The notes: generated by a model from the sequence alone, not told the origin. DNA of 64,000 nucleotides from Trichobilharzia szidati (GCA_944472155.2 OX235272.1:3332354-3396353); one strand, 5' to 3'. Counted from the first letter of the stretch, positions 31,615 through 41,860 are shown. Numbers and translations are program-made.

Positions 31615-31854
31615 GTCTGCGTCGGTGGCACAGCGGTAGAATGCTAGCCAACGACGCCTCATGTGGTCCGGGGTTCAATCACCGACCGACGCACTCCTTT
31701 ACCTCGCTAAACCAATAATAAGACTGGTAAAGAAGGAAGGTTGGTCATGAGGTTAGCAACCCCATCCCATAAAAGTAAACACCCCCGCTACCGAAGACTC
31801 AAGCCTATAGCTTGGAGCCCTATGTTCCACTGGGAACGTACAGGAATTTAAAAA
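31615..31854 (+). mobile_element. SINE4 with TSD, nested in PLE
   Basis: tRNA-like head GCGTCGGTGGCACAGCGG (31,619) to CCGACGCA, a seven-pair acceptor stem; body with TTTACCTCGCTAA and GAGGTTAGCAACCCCATCC; tail GAGCCCTATGTTCCACTGGG. The target duplication is ATGGTGACTCCATCC (31,600-31,614) and ATGGCGACTCCACCC (31,855-31,869), two changes in 15. Confidence 0.82.
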
Positions 31855-32116
31855 ATGGCGACTCCACCCCTTTGATTGCAGATGACATCATTAAATCTAA
31901 ACTGCATATTCGGCGTACATCTCAATAAAAGCAGCTTCAGATAACTGGTTGCCACTCCAATGTTTAAGCATTTTGAGCCGATGTAATCACATAAATAACA
32001 AATAGTTTCTACTAATGGTACATTTGTAAATAAGGACCAAACATCTAGTGAAATCTAAAGCTCACTGGTCACATTAATTCCATCAACGCAGCTGACGAAG
32101 TCAAGAGTATTCAAAT

Positions 32117-32540
32117 GTTGGTTTGTAGGGATTTGATTGGTTTCAGGATTTTCATCATGAGCTGACATTAGTTACAGAACCATTGGAAAACCTGGGAGTA
32201 CTGGACAGCTGTTTCGTCCTAGTTTGGGACTCTTCATCAGTATGCACCCACCGGGACCAGTAGGGTGCAGCAGGTCGGGCGTGAGGACAAATACTCGCCG
32301 AAGACATTGGCTAGCGGTCGCGCTATGTCGTGAATTGGCAGAAGTTAGAATTCATGGGCCATTGGATCGGGTCCCAGTGGCTTAATGGTATACCAGCTCG
32401 CCTTGTAACCAGAAGGTACTGGGTTCTAATCCCAGTGGGTGCGTACTGTGAAGAGTCCCAAACTAGGACGAAACAGCTGTCCAGTACTCCCAGGTTTTCC
32501 AATGGTTCTCTAACTAATGTCAGCTCATGATGAAAATCCT
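32117..32540. mobile_element. SINE2 head-to-head dimer with one TSD, nested in PLE
   Basis: The minus unit (about 32,290-32,117) and plus unit (about 32,290-32,540) meet at a leader with AGACATTGGCTAGCGGTCGC. Plus head: AGTGGCTTAATGGTATACC (A-box) and GGGTTCTAATCCCAG (B-box). Outer ends are the SINE2 3' tails (GAGCTGACATTAG, and CAGCTCATGATGAAAATCC). A single target duplication surrounds the pair: GAAGTCAAGAGTATTCAAAT (32,097-32,116) and GAAGTCAAGGGTGTTCGAAA (32,541-32,560), with four changes. The pair is therefore one insertion. Confidence 0.78.
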
Positions 32541-32825
32541 GAAGTCAAGGGTGTTCGAAAAACTATGTTTACATAGATTTGATCTTACTGGTTCAAGGAT
32601 CTCGGTGAGCCATTTAACTGTAGAATGATAAAGCGAATGCAGCAGATCCAATATAGCTCTCAAAGGGATACCAACTTTATGCACCTTAGGAAGACCCTAT
32701 AAACGAGGGATAGTTGAACCAGACGGTTTGAGATGTTCATACCTATATGGAGTAATATTAGATTCGTCCTTCAAATGTGTTTTTCCTAATGAATTAATGG
32801 CTATATTCCATACTTTTCAAGAATT

Positions 32826-33195
32826 GGTTTATAAGGATTAGATTAGTTTGACCATGGATTGATATCAGCTGGAGAACCATTGAAAGCCACCACCAGGACA
32901 GCTGTTTCATCCTAGTTTGCGAATCATCAGCAGTACGCACCCACCACCAGGGTTTGAACCCAGGACCTTCCGGTTACAAGGCAAGCTAGCAGACCATGAA
33001 TTCTAACTTCTACCAATTCGTGATTTAGCGCGACCACCATCCAATGTCATCGGCCGTATACGAACTTGCCTTGTAACCGGAAGATCTTTGGTTCACACTC
33101 TGGTGGTGGATGGCTGAAACAGCTGTCCAGTACTGCAGTGCTGGTTTTCAACAGTTCTCTAGCTGACATCAATTCGTGGGCAAACTCGTAAAAAT
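32826..33195. mobile_element. SINE2 head-to-head dimer
   Basis: Minus unit 33,055-32,826: antisense GGGTTTGAACCCAGGACC B-box, AACTTCTACCAATTCGTG leader. Plus unit 33,055-33,195: CCTTGTAACCGGAAG, TGGCTGAAACAGCTGTCCAG with part of the hammerhead-like arm deleted, GTTCTCTAGCTGACATC tail. Confidence 0.7.
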
Positions 33196-33421
33196 ATATT
33201 CCACAATACTTTTTAAAATAAGTCACCGAGCTAAGTTTATTATTCACAAATCAACTGATAGGTTTAATTCCTATTCTCCCCACCACCACAACCACCACCA
33301 TATTTATAATTAAAATTTCAAAAATAATTAAAGAACCTATAAAACACCACATGGGAACAATAATATAATATACAAATGCCTACAACTATTTTATTCACTC
33401 CCTAAACTGTCGTTTGGATAA

Positions 33422-33570
33422 CCAATAATCTTACTGCCTGTCCATCGGAATTTCGCCAATGGGATAAGAATCAACCAATCAAAATTCAGCCGTCTTTTGA
33501 TTGGTTCAATCCGTGACAACTTTTTATCCATTCAATTCAAAAGTCAAGCGGGGGGGAGAGGGTAATATAT
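33422..33570 (+). promoter_or_regulatory. candidate promoter: CCAAT cluster with perfect inverted repeat
   Basis: Within 90 bp there are CCAAT at 33,422 and 33,456, and AACCAATCAAAA (33,473-33,484) facing TTTTGATTGGTT (33,495-33,506), a perfect 12-bp inverted repeat with a 10-bp spacer. GGTAATATATG near 33,560 could act as a TATA-like element. It lies in a repeat-free stretch directly upstream of the Notch-ligand exon. NF-Y-type factors bind CCAAT boxes; use here is inferred. Confidence 0.5.
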
Positions 33571-33649
33571 GTGGATGGGAAATTTATACTTCCATTATTA
33601 TTCTCCCGGACTTAACATTCCATCAATTCAATTTTTCCATGTTATTGTA

Positions 33650-34123
33650 ATGGAATTATTTAATTTAACTATTTATACTCAATTACTTATCAGTTTGACA
33701 TTATCCTTCCACATTGGATCCGTTTATTCATTACCATCAACAGATTTGAAACATACTCACCAACCACTGGATCGTTTAGCTACATTTTCATTGAAATTTT
33801 TAGAATTTCATAATCATGCTCATCGTCGTATTGATGGAAGTTGTTGTGGTCGGCATAAACAGTCATCACCTCAATCATCAATATCCACATTCCCCTCCTC
33901 GTCGGCCACATCTGTGATGGATATATGTAAAGCTGAATGTGCTCTGGAATTTCGTATTTGTATTGAACCGTATACAATCAGCGTGCCAATGAATAGTATA
34001 GAAATCTATTCTGGTCCATGTTTATACGGTGAGACACGTACTGGTCATTGGGGAAATACAGATATCACTTATGAATTATTGGAAGCAAGTATACACACAA
34101 TTGGAATTACACGTTCATGGCCG
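33650..34123 (+). CDS. Notch ligand (Jagged/Delta-like), first coding exon: signal peptide and MNNL domain
   Basis: The frame opens upstream at ATG 33,569, but the ATG at 33,650 begins a better signal peptide (MELFNLTIYTQLLISLTLSF) and lies below the TATA-like AATATAT; the longer start cannot be excluded. Then follow LATFSLKFLEFHNHAHRRID, GSCCGRH, a Ser-rich spacer, CKAECALEFRICIEPY, SGPCLYGETRTGHWGNTD and IGITRSWP before a consensus donor CCG|GTAAGT (phase 0). The paired CC, CxxEC, RxC, GPC and the final WP match the MNNL domain that helps Notch ligands bind receptor; the DG-CC-G and CxxEC spacing favours Jagged. A membrane-anchored signalling ligand is expected. The rest of MNNL, DSL and EGF exons were not found before 64 kb. 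Confidence 0.83.
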
Positions 34124-34144
34124 GTAAGTCGTTGAATTCGTTAT

Positions 34145-34525
34145 TCACGTGTTGATTAGTAGAGATTTGAATGTGATTGGTTATATCAGCTAGAGAACCA
34201 TTAGAAAACCAGCTGGGAGTAGTGGACAGTTGTTTCGTCCTAGTTTGTGACTCTTCATCAGTACGCAACCAATGTAGGGGTTGGAACACAGAAATCTGCG
34301 CTAAATATGTATACCACGAATTCGCAGAAGTTGGTATTCATGATCTGGCCATTAAATCGGCTCCCAGTGGCTGAACTGTCCACGAACTCGCCTCGTAATC
34401 GAAAGGCAATCGGTTTGGACCCTGGAGCGTGCGTACCGATGAAGAGTCTCAAATTTGGGCGAAACAGTTGTCCAGTATTCCTTAGTTGTTTCTAATGGTC
34501 CTCTAACTGATGTCATCTCCTGATT
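34145..34525. mobile_element. SINE2 head-to-head dimer in intron 1
   Basis: Minus unit 34,295-34,145 (antisense GGACAGTTGTTTCGTCC, ACTCTTCATCAGTACGCA); plus unit 34,295-34,525 (AGTGGCTGAACTGTCC, CCGATGAAGAGTCTC, hairpin GTCT with GGGC held by wobble pairs, GAAACAGTTGTCCAGTA). It begins 22 bp after the donor of the Notch-ligand exon. Confidence 0.75.
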
Positions 34526-34755
34526 AATCCTGTAGACCGCTTTTACAATAGTGACAGTAATGACGATAATAATTTTTGATCCATAGATATTCTTTTCTAC
34601 ACTGTAACATTAAGGAAACAATATCCACATAAGAGGTTATTTTCCAGGAGTGACAGTTGAATGAAGAAATTTGATTGCTGACAAGTTGACATGAGTGAGA
34701 CAACAACTGGGAAGCTAGTAGGGAGTACTAGATAACATATTCATGCTAGTTTAAT
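34526..34755. other. no gene seen
   Basis: Intron-like sequence without recognised feature. Confidence 0.4.
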
Positions 34756-34763
34756 AATGCACC

Positions 34764-34815
<52 letters not shown>

Positions 34816-35375
34816 TCCTCTAGTTCCTACAGGAACATAGGGCCTCAGCCACACGTCTCCATTGCATTCGGTTCTCTGCTAACGTTTTCACCTGAATTCA
34901 CGTCTCCCCACATGCTTTCATCTCCTCTTCGCATCACCTCATTCATGTCACCCTCACACTGATGACAAAATAACTCGCCACTTCCCATTCGGTTTCCACT
35001 TGACCGACGACCTGGCTTGCGATGTCACTTGTTGGTTTGTTTTCTCAGAGTATGGCCAATCCAATCCACCTCCATTTTTTCCTGCGTATTTGTTGCGCAG
35101 TCGGTTCCTGTTGGGTTGGTTTGCTCATTGTCAGAGATCCCTCACTATTGCTCATCTTTTCTGGTCGGCCATCTGATCTTGGTTGAAGTATTGAGCGAAG
35201 ACAACTGTTCATGAAGGTGTGTAGTTTGTTCGAAGTGGCCTTCATGACGCGCTGGCCAAGTCTCTGAACCGTACAGTAAGTAGCACTGACTTCACATTGG
35301 AGGTGAAAATCCGCATCTTATTTTCATTTTCATGCTGAGTGCTAAATGTTGATCTCCTCCACACAGACTAATAAT
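34756..35375 (-). mobile_element. L1: RTE/SR2-like 3' part with (TAA)n tail
   Basis: A perfect ATT repeat (about 34,763-34,815) is the tail on the minus strand; then GGAACATAGGGCC and C-terminal text including RRKKWRWIGLAIL, AQQIRRKK and SNKLHTFMNSCLRSILQ. 5'-truncated near 35,375. Confidence 0.75.
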
Positions 35376-37190
35376 ACAAGTAATAATAATAACAGCCCTA
35401 TTCTAAACATTGCTTTTGGCACAAATAAGGAACTTTCAGCATGTTGTACAGTATTGAACCTAATTTCCTCATTACATGGGTCAAAATACTAAAAACAATG
35501 ATAATAATGAAAGAAAGAATAAAGAGAACAGTTTACTTAACGTTTCGCAGTAATTTACTAGTCTCTTGCCTTACTATGCTTTTCTCATCACATAAAATGT
35601 GTGTGCCTGCCAGATAAGGTATTGTAGAGTTTTCGGACTTAGTCGTCCGAGCATATAGTCTTCTACAGTCGCTTCTAGTCCCCCACACACACCTCATGAG
35701 GGACAAGGAGACAGTTGTGTATAGACAAGGGGGCTCAAAGTTCAACAAGACAATATTCTCTAATTTATTGCATGACTCCATGTGTCCACTATCTACATCA
35801 ATATTAGCGTGCTGGTTTACTGACACCCCACCCACCCTACTGATAGCTTTTAGTGGCCTTCTCAGTGTAACAAAGTTTTACTTAAATAGCCCAAGAAATA
35901 TTAAGCAGAGGGGAGCAGTAAAGAAGAATAGGTAGAATGCTGCAAGAATTAACAAACTATAAACGTCGAAGCTGAATGTTGATACCAAATTGTCTTAAAT
36001 TCCTTATGGAGCACCTTAAAATAAATATCCTCCTAGAAACTAACATGATGTGGGAAGACCACAGAAAGTGACCAGAGGAAATACACAGTCCAAGGCATGT
36101 ATTTAACTTTCGATTTGGTTTCAACTTCAGTGCCATCTAAGATGCTAGAATCATGAGAACCAACTAGTTCATGTAAGCTGCGATTGCATCTGAGAGTGAA
36201 ATCAACAATCTGACATTTGAAGGGATTCAACTTAAGACCATTACCATCTGACAAGGACCACAGACTAATTTCTCATAAAAAGTTATTCATTTTGGAACAG
36301 TCTGACTGAGAAGTAAGTGCTTGAATAAAAAGAGTCAGATCGTTGGCATACTTAACAAAACTGGCTTCAACAGGATTGGGAAGGTATGTCAATTAAGAAG
36401 AAAGAGAACAGAGAAGCAGAAAGAACAGCACCACTGAAGAACATCAACTAGAGTAAGGGAAACACTGGACGACTTCCAAGCATATACAGTGTACCGCTCC
36501 CTGTCATAAAACTAGTCCAGCACTATGCTTGTTATGCCGGCCGACGCCAGCCAGAAATAGTGCTGGTGAAGAGGAAAGGTTGGGCATGAGGCTAGCAACC
36601 CCATCCTGTAAAATAAAATAAACACTGCTACAGAAACTTCAAGCCACTAGCTTGAAGCCCTATGTTCCACTGGGGAACGTGAAGGAAAAATAATGCCTGT
36701 TATGCAGCAAGCTTGTTTAACAAAAGAGGTTTAGGTACATAGTCGAAGGCAGATGTGTAATCAAGGAAGGCACATTGACACATTTTTGACACCTGTATCT
36801 AAACTAGAGACAATATTATGATAGAAGACGACAGTGGCACCTAAAGTGCACCTAATATGTTTATAATCAAATTGATTAGGGTCGTTAAAGGCCTTCAATG
36901 AAGGTTCAAGGTTAAGTAAAACCAGTATTCCCATTACTTTTTTAAAAAAGGGGTGAAGTAATGGCAATAGGTCTTAGCTCAGCACTTGATCCACTTAATC
37001 GTTTAGGCGTAGGAACAATGTTATAAGAAAATGGTTCATTGAAAATACCAGCGACAGAATGACATAATGTCCGCACATTTTCGAGGATAATAGCTGGTAC
37101 ACTATCTGGACCAACGGACTGGACAGGTTTCAAGGACTAGAGAAACTCGAGGGTGTCATCTCTGTGAAAGCCAGAGGAGCACTTATTCTT
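35376..37190 (-). mobile_element. C: CR1/SR1-like LINE, interrupted by SINE4
   Basis: Minus strand from 37,140: VQSVGPDSVPAIILENVRTL, LVLLNLEPSLKAFNDPNQFD, KHIRCTLGATVVFYHN (36.9-36.8 kb), GLKLNPFKCQIVDFTLRCNR (36.2 kb), and C-terminus RTRSDCRRLYART-like, STIPYLAGTHILCDEKSIVR, LLRNVK at 35.5 kb, followed by the C-type 3' UTR with AATAATAATAA. SINE4 is inserted at 36,536-36,692. Broken in several places. Confidence 0.8.
36536..36692 (+). mobile_element. SINE4, head-truncated
   Basis: GCCGGCCGACGCCAGCCAG (end of the tRNA-like head), GCTGGTGAAGAGGAAAGGTT, GAGGCTAGCAACCCCATCC, GCTTGAAGCCCTATGTTCC, then GAAGGAAAAATAATG. Confidence 0.75.
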
Positions 37191-37194
37191 TGCA

Positions 37195-37510
37195 TTTGTA
37201 GCATTTGTGACTCGTCATTGGTACACTTCCACGGGGATTCGATCCAATGGTCTACGAATTCCAACATCTGCCACTGGCTAGCGGTTGAACTATTTTTTTA
37301 TTCCTTCACGTTCCCAGTGGAAAATAGGGCTTCCAGCTAGTGGCTTGAAGTTTCTGTAGCAGTGTTTATTTTACAGGATGGGGTTGCTAGCCTCATGTCC
37401 AACCTTTCCTCTTCACCAGCTTTATTTCTGGCTTAGTGAGTTCGGGATCGAACCCCGGACCATATGCATGGTCGACGAGCGTCCAAACCGCTATGCCACC
37501 GACTCACTGG
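37195..37510 (-). mobile_element. SINE4, near complete, with adjacent SINE2 scrap
   Basis: 37,293-37,510 is antisense SINE4: CCTTCACGTTCCCAGTGG tail, AGTTTCTGTAGCAGTG, GGATGGGGTTGCTAGCC, GGGATCGAACCCCGGACC (B-box) and GCTATGCCACCGACTC (head). At 37,195-37,290 a SINE2 head scrap reads GACTCGTCATTGGTACAC and CCACTGGCTAGCGGTTGAAC. Confidence 0.75.
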
Positions 37511-37705
37511 TTGAAATATATATATGAGAAATGGTCTAAATCCATATCGTTTGACTGTCAACACCCTCCCTCTCAATTTACAACTCTCCCTGCCCTATAG
37601 CATCTCACCAGGCAGGACTAGAAGTCGCTACAAAAGATTATATGTTCACTCGTACAAGTATAAAAACCCAACGATACTCTATTTAGCCCGGCTTTCTGTG
37701 TCATA
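37511..37705 (+). mobile_element. C: CR1/SR1-like C-terminal fragment
   Basis: Forward frame: LPLNLQLSLPYSISPGRTRS, RYKRLYVHSYKYKNPTILYL; matches the C-terminal LYARTTKYKNSIIPYLA of the copy at 56.2 kb. Confidence 0.7.
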
Positions 37706-37855
37706 AATATAGTGTTAACGTGAAACTCACAGCTTTCTGTGTCATTAGCATAAAAAATGCCTCACTTATTCTCCGATATGTGTAATTTAATGGTGACACT
37801 CACTATCTCCATTATCTTATAATTTCGTATTCTTAATACTATATATATTCTTTAG
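37706..37855. other. no gene seen
   Basis: Short unassigned stretch before the PLE. Confidence 0.4.
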
Positions 37856-37857
37856 TA

Positions 37858-38345
37858 CCAATGCATATAGACAATTATGGACATCAATTTGATTGGGATA
37901 ATGTCAAAATCTTAGACAGAGGAAACACCAAAAGTGCAGTCAGGGAATTCCTAGAAGCCTGGTACTCAAACGAAAATGCAATTAACAAGCATGTTAATAT
38001 AGACGAAATATACCAACTAATAAAAAGTAAATCAGGTGACCAGAAAGTTTAAAATCCAAGTCAATAGAAAATGGTCAATACATATGTAAAGATAGTTACC
38101 AGGAGACGCAATTATATCATTCATGAAGAAATATGAATCATTTCACTTTATGCTAAATATTGCGCTGAAGATGTTGTCCAGAAGGACGACGAAAGTTCCG
38201 CGACTAAACAAACCAGCTCAAAGAACACTATTAATTGCAAATTGTTCTTATCATTTTACATTTGTACATCATTTTGACCCGACTGTTTCTGCTCATGCCT
38301 CAAGTTGATGGATGTTATCGATTTTGGTTAAGTGTACCCTGTAAT
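37858..38345 (+). mobile_element. PLE GIY-YIG C-terminal part and 3' UTR
   Basis: HIDNYGHQFDWDNVKILDRG, NTKSAVREFLEAWYSNENAI, NKHVNIDEIYQLIKSKSG, parallel to the PLE at 58.1-57.8 kb. A hammerhead-like motif follows at 38,161-38,203. Confidence 0.8.
38161..38203 (+). ncRNA. hammerhead-like motif downstream of PLE
   Basis: Core CTGAAGA (38,165-38,171), one extra U, stem II GTTGTCC (38,173-38,179) with GGACGAC (38,184-38,190), loop AGAA, then GAAAG. The PLE at 57.7 kb has the same layout with stem II GTTGTC/GGCAAT kept by wobble pairs. Hammerheads are known from PLEs; the extra U after A9 makes activity uncertain. Confidence 0.5.
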
Positions 38346-38470
38346 GAATTTTTTCTGTTGTTGCTGATGTCCAGGAAATTAGATGCGATATTGTACAAAA
38401 CGCTGAGAATTGCACACACACACACTGCATTCATAAGTGTACTGTTTCGGAATAAGGCAAATTATTGTTA
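38346..38470 (+). mobile_element. C-type 3' UTR scrap and CA tract
   Basis: TTAGATGCGATATTGTAC and GCTGAGAATTGCACAC resemble the C-element 3' UTR at 56,567-56,600. (CA)n at 38,412-38,425. Confidence 0.4.
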
Positions 38471-38477
38471 TTATTGT

Positions 38478-38705
38478 GCGTCGGTGGCATGGCGGTTAGG
38501 ACGCTCGCCGACCATGCACATCGTCCGGGGTTCGATTCCCGGCCGACGCACTCCTTTACCTCGCTAATCCAGAAATAATGCTGGTGAAGAGGAAAGGTTG
38601 GGCATGAGGCTGGCAACCCCATCCTGTAAAAATAGATACTGCTACAGAAACTTCAAGCCTGTAGCTTGAAGCCCTATGTTCCACTGGGGAACGCGAAGGA
38701 AGAGA
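38478..38705 (+). mobile_element. SINE4, complete, tRNA-like head of 73 nt
   Basis: The head 38,478-38,550 is tRNA-sized. Acceptor GCGTCGG pairs with CCGACGC, T-stem CCGGG with CCCGG around GTTCGATT, A at the discriminator position. The D and anticodon arms are not convincing, so it is a tRNA-derived head, not a tRNA gene. The body and tail (CTTGAAGCCCTATGTTCCAC) follow. An ATTGTTATTATT-type duplication flanks it (38,466 and about 38,710). Confidence 0.85.
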
Positions 38706-39014
38706 AAAAATTGTTATTATTATTGATAGAACACACCGTATTCACGCTGTGACTTTAATTTCAGTAGTATCTGTAGGATATGATAATATGATGTGAGGGA
38801 ATACAGCATTAATTCATACTCACGTTCTGTTATCTTTATTCTAAGAAATTCTAATAATATATTCTTCTTGCAATTAAGAACTGATATGGTAATTGTTTTG
38901 TCGTAATTGCAAAATACGTCCCCTTTGTGTATTAGTCGTAATCGATTTAATATCAGGTTTGATCACAAGTTGACGTCAGTTAGAGAACCATTGGAAAACT
39001 CCCAGGACTTCTGA
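38706..39014. other. no gene; SINE2 scrap
   Basis: 38,960-39,010 carries an antisense SINE2 3' tail (GACGTCAGTTAGAGAACC and ATTGGAAAACTCCC). The rest is unassigned. Confidence 0.45.
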
Positions 39015-40130
39015 TTTATTATTATTTGTTTCCTTTAATTCCTACAGCAACATAGGGCTTCAGCCAACCGTCTCCATTGCATTCAGTTCTCTGCTAGAGT
39101 CTTCACCTGGCTCCAAGTCTGCCCACATGCTTTCATCTCCTCTTCACATGACCTCCTCCAAGTCACCCACACTCGAACTGACGACCAACTCGCCGCTTCC
39201 CTTTCGGGTTCCACTCGAGCAGTGGCTTGTCTAGTGATGTCACTTGATGGTTTCCTCAGAGTGTGGCCAGCCAATCCATCTCCATTTCTTCCTGCCTATT
39301 TGTTTCACAATTGGTTCCTGCTGTGTTGGTTCGCTCATTGCCAGAGATCCCTCTCTGTTGCTGATCTTTTCTGGCCGGCCATCTGATCTTGAGTAGTATT
39401 GAGCGAAGACAACTGTGAATGAAGGTGTGTAGTTTGTTTGAGATGCTCTTTATGACGCGCAGTACAAGTCTCTGATCCGTACATTGAGTAGCACTGACTT
39501 CACATGGGAGTTGAAAATCCGGATCTTATTTTTGATGCTGAGTGTCGTTGACCTCCACACAGACTTGAGAGTCGTGAAAGCTTGTCTTGCTTTTCGGATT
39601 CTTGCTTTGATATCTTCGTCAGTTCCGTAGGCCTGTAGTTGAAGCGATGCTTCCCAGGTCGGTTGGTGAAGGAGGTTGTTTCTTTCAGGTTCCTCCCATT
39701 TATGCTGATAGTTGTCTGTTGTTGTTGTTCTTGTCCTGGAATCTTCATCACCTCTGTTTTATCTATTTTCACCTGAAGTCCTATCTTCTCTGGATGCTTC
39801 TTCTGCCAACTTGTTGATTTTCACTTGCATATCTTCCAGTTTGTGTTAAATCAGGCATATATCATCGGCGAAGTCCAGATCCTCCAAGTTTTTTTGTGTG
39901 AGTCCATTTTATGCCTGTTTCCTCATTGCCGTTGCTGTTTGTCGCATTACCCAGTCTACTGCAATCAGGAAAATCATTGGCGATAGTAGGCAGCCAGCTT
40001 GTCTTACTCCTGTCCTCACTTCGAAGGATTCCGTAATTTTCCCCTTTGTGGATTACTTGGCATGCAGCATTGTCGTACAGCTGTTGGATGAGATGTATAA
40101 TTGTCGGTTTTCTAATACTGACCCATAATT
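39015..40130 (-). mobile_element. L1: RTE/SR2-like LINE with FADD box
   Basis: Minus strand from 40,130: a MLHAK-type stretch, GEITESFEVR-like text, the catalytic LEDLDFADDI (39,895-39,860), EDMQVKINKLAEEASR, DKTEVMKIPGQEQQQQTTIS, INGRNLKETTSF, then shifted GLTKISKQESEKQDK and C-terminal GHTLRKPSSDITRQATARVE. Tail plus strand: GGGCTTCAGCC and TTATTATTATT at 39,018. Frameshifted. Confidence 0.8.
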
Positions 40131-40679
40131 TATTATTGTCAGTGTCTGTAAATGAGTTTCTTAATTTACGTCTGAAGGACGTATAGAAGAACGTAACATG
40201 CTTCTAATCAGTAGTCTTATCACTCAGCAACATGATCTCCTGGATGGAGATTGAGACATCTCTTCAACATGGTGAAATTAAAGTATAACGATCCAGGAGT
40301 ACGAACACACCAATGCTAGTCATTGGATAACGGGACCTACCATTATTATAGTGCCACTATGAAAGCTATTCACGAATTGAGGCGTACAATTTCATATGGA
40401 TAACTAAGTACGTTTTAGGTAATCGGTTGGTACCATCCATGTGGTCGAAAATGTTCTTGTAGTGCTTCTATGTACATCCAGTAGTGTTCAGAAGTAAGTG
40501 ATGGACATGGTTTGTGCTGTAGACAGTGTAGGGAACGAATTAGTGTGGACTTTCTCTTCTAAATCCAAGCTGTCGCTGAAAAATACACTTTTTATCTTCT
40601 ATTACTGGGTATTCAATACTAGGTTAAAATCAGCAGCTATACAGACAGAGAATTCGTCAGTATCTACTGGGCAACATTA
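40131..40679. other. no recognised gene
   Basis: No motif recognised. A 101-codon forward frame at 40,498-40,803 runs into LTR-B and is not convincing. Confidence 0.35.
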
Positions 40680-40683
40680 CCAT

Positions 40684-40987
40684 TGTAACAACAGAAGACA
40701 AGGGCCAGGCAACAGATCGTTTATTGACGAAAATCAACACATATTTATAGATTTTAATGTACATTATTGTAGATTATTGTTAGTAGAAAATACAGTCTTT
40801 TGATTGGTTGTTTCTCACAGAAAGTTAACCTTGCATCTCTTTGTGGCTGTGTCAGATCATCCATATGCTAACTGTATCCACCTACGCAAAGCCTTTGTTT
40901 TCATTTTCTCACCACCAATATTGGGGACATAAACAATGACGTCAATTACTGTCTATCAACTCTGGCTAGCAGCCAGCTTTCACTACA
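40684..40987 (-). mobile_element. LTR-B solo LTR with 4-bp TSD
   Basis: TGTAACAACAGAAGACAAGG to TTTCACTACA, flanked by CCAT at 40,680-40,683 and 40,988-40,991. No internal region. Confidence 0.78.
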
Positions 40988-40999
40988 CCATCATTGCAG

Positions 41000-41860
41000 A
41001 GACATAGCATCGTGGAAGATGAATACCATCATGCAGCTGTTAGGAGGGGTGGGTTTTACTTCTCATATTGATGAATCCGTGTATCTGCAGGAGCAGTTAC
41101 ATTGGGAGAGCAGAAAGAAGAAGGGCACACTTCCAATTTTCTGAACATGTGCTGAAAAGCCTACGTCTCAAGGGTACAAACTTTTATAATAGCGATATTA
41201 CCAGACATCTCCTCAATACAGGCCATGAGGTGGAAATCGCGAAATCCTTTCAAGTTATCAATAGACAAAGGAGCTCGATTCTCCTCAAGTTTGCCGAAGC
41301 GACTTTTATCAAACGCTTGAAACTAGATTTATGTGTTCAGAAAGAAACAGTTATTAGTCGTTCCTTGCCACCCTGGTAACTGGATGTTTTTATTCTCTCC
41401 TTCACCTGATTACGTAATCTTTGGCTTTAAACTCACCCCTCCTTTTATAATTTGTAATCTTGCATGTCTCTTGTTCCTATGATTTGAGTTGAACTCAGTA
41501 CATTGTTACCTAATTTATTAGTCACTCAGCTTCTTGCGCATCTCTCGTCTATATTACATAACTCCTTTACTATTGTATGCATACATCTATTTTGTTTAAA
41601 CGTGAACTGCCTGTGTAAAAACCTATAAGCGCAATTTTTTGAGCACTGTTCACTAATTGTGGACCTTTCTTTCAACTGACATCGTGGAAAATTTGCAAGC
41701 ATGTTAAAACATTTCTGTACATAAATCTCATAATTTATTGAGGCTGTAAGCAGATGATGAGGAGCCGACGAAATAAATGATCGCACCATATTATTCTGCA
41801 CAAACCACTGTTGTTCTTGCTTTATTCGAATCCGTTCTGATAAAGAAGAAATATAATTGT
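41000..41860 (+). mobile_element. PLE GIY-YIG domain and 3' region
   Basis: CICRSSYIGRAERRRAHFQF (motif SYIGRAERR), SEHVLKSLRLKGTNF, DITRHLLNTGHEVEIAKSF, LDLCVQKETVISRSLPPW and a stop at 41,379. A weak hammerhead-like patch (GATGATGAGGAGCCGACGAA) occurs at about 41,753. A minus 124-codon frame at 41,900-41,526 overlaps this 3' UTR and is treated as chance. Confidence 0.78.

Larger units (their letters stand above)
30600..32820 (-). mobile_element. PLE: RT plus GIY-YIG, with nested SINEs
   Basis: Best-preserved PLE RT in the window, minus strand. In order: RPSGST-like text then GLPKVHKVGIPLRAILDL (32.7 kb), SNTLDFVSCVDGI, ISLDVWSLFTNVPLVETICY, LHIYEQYIDDTFIICDDNRS (catalytic YIDD, about 31.5 kb), PLE-specific NNGYPRRFIDRN, and ICEHLLKSGHSAPRDSSFKV of the nuclease domain at 30.6-30.8 kb. 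SINE4 (31,615-31,854) and a SINE2 dimer (32,117-32,540) interrupt it; removing them restores colinearity. Stops make it inactive. Confidence 0.85.

Noticed and set aside
34763..34815. CRISPR-like or functional array
   Set aside because: It is an ATT microsatellite that forms the tail of an L1 copy.
38478..38550. Functional tRNA gene
   Set aside because: Length and acceptor and T stems fit, but D and anticodon arms do not, and the same head starts four other SINE4 copies followed by the SINE body.
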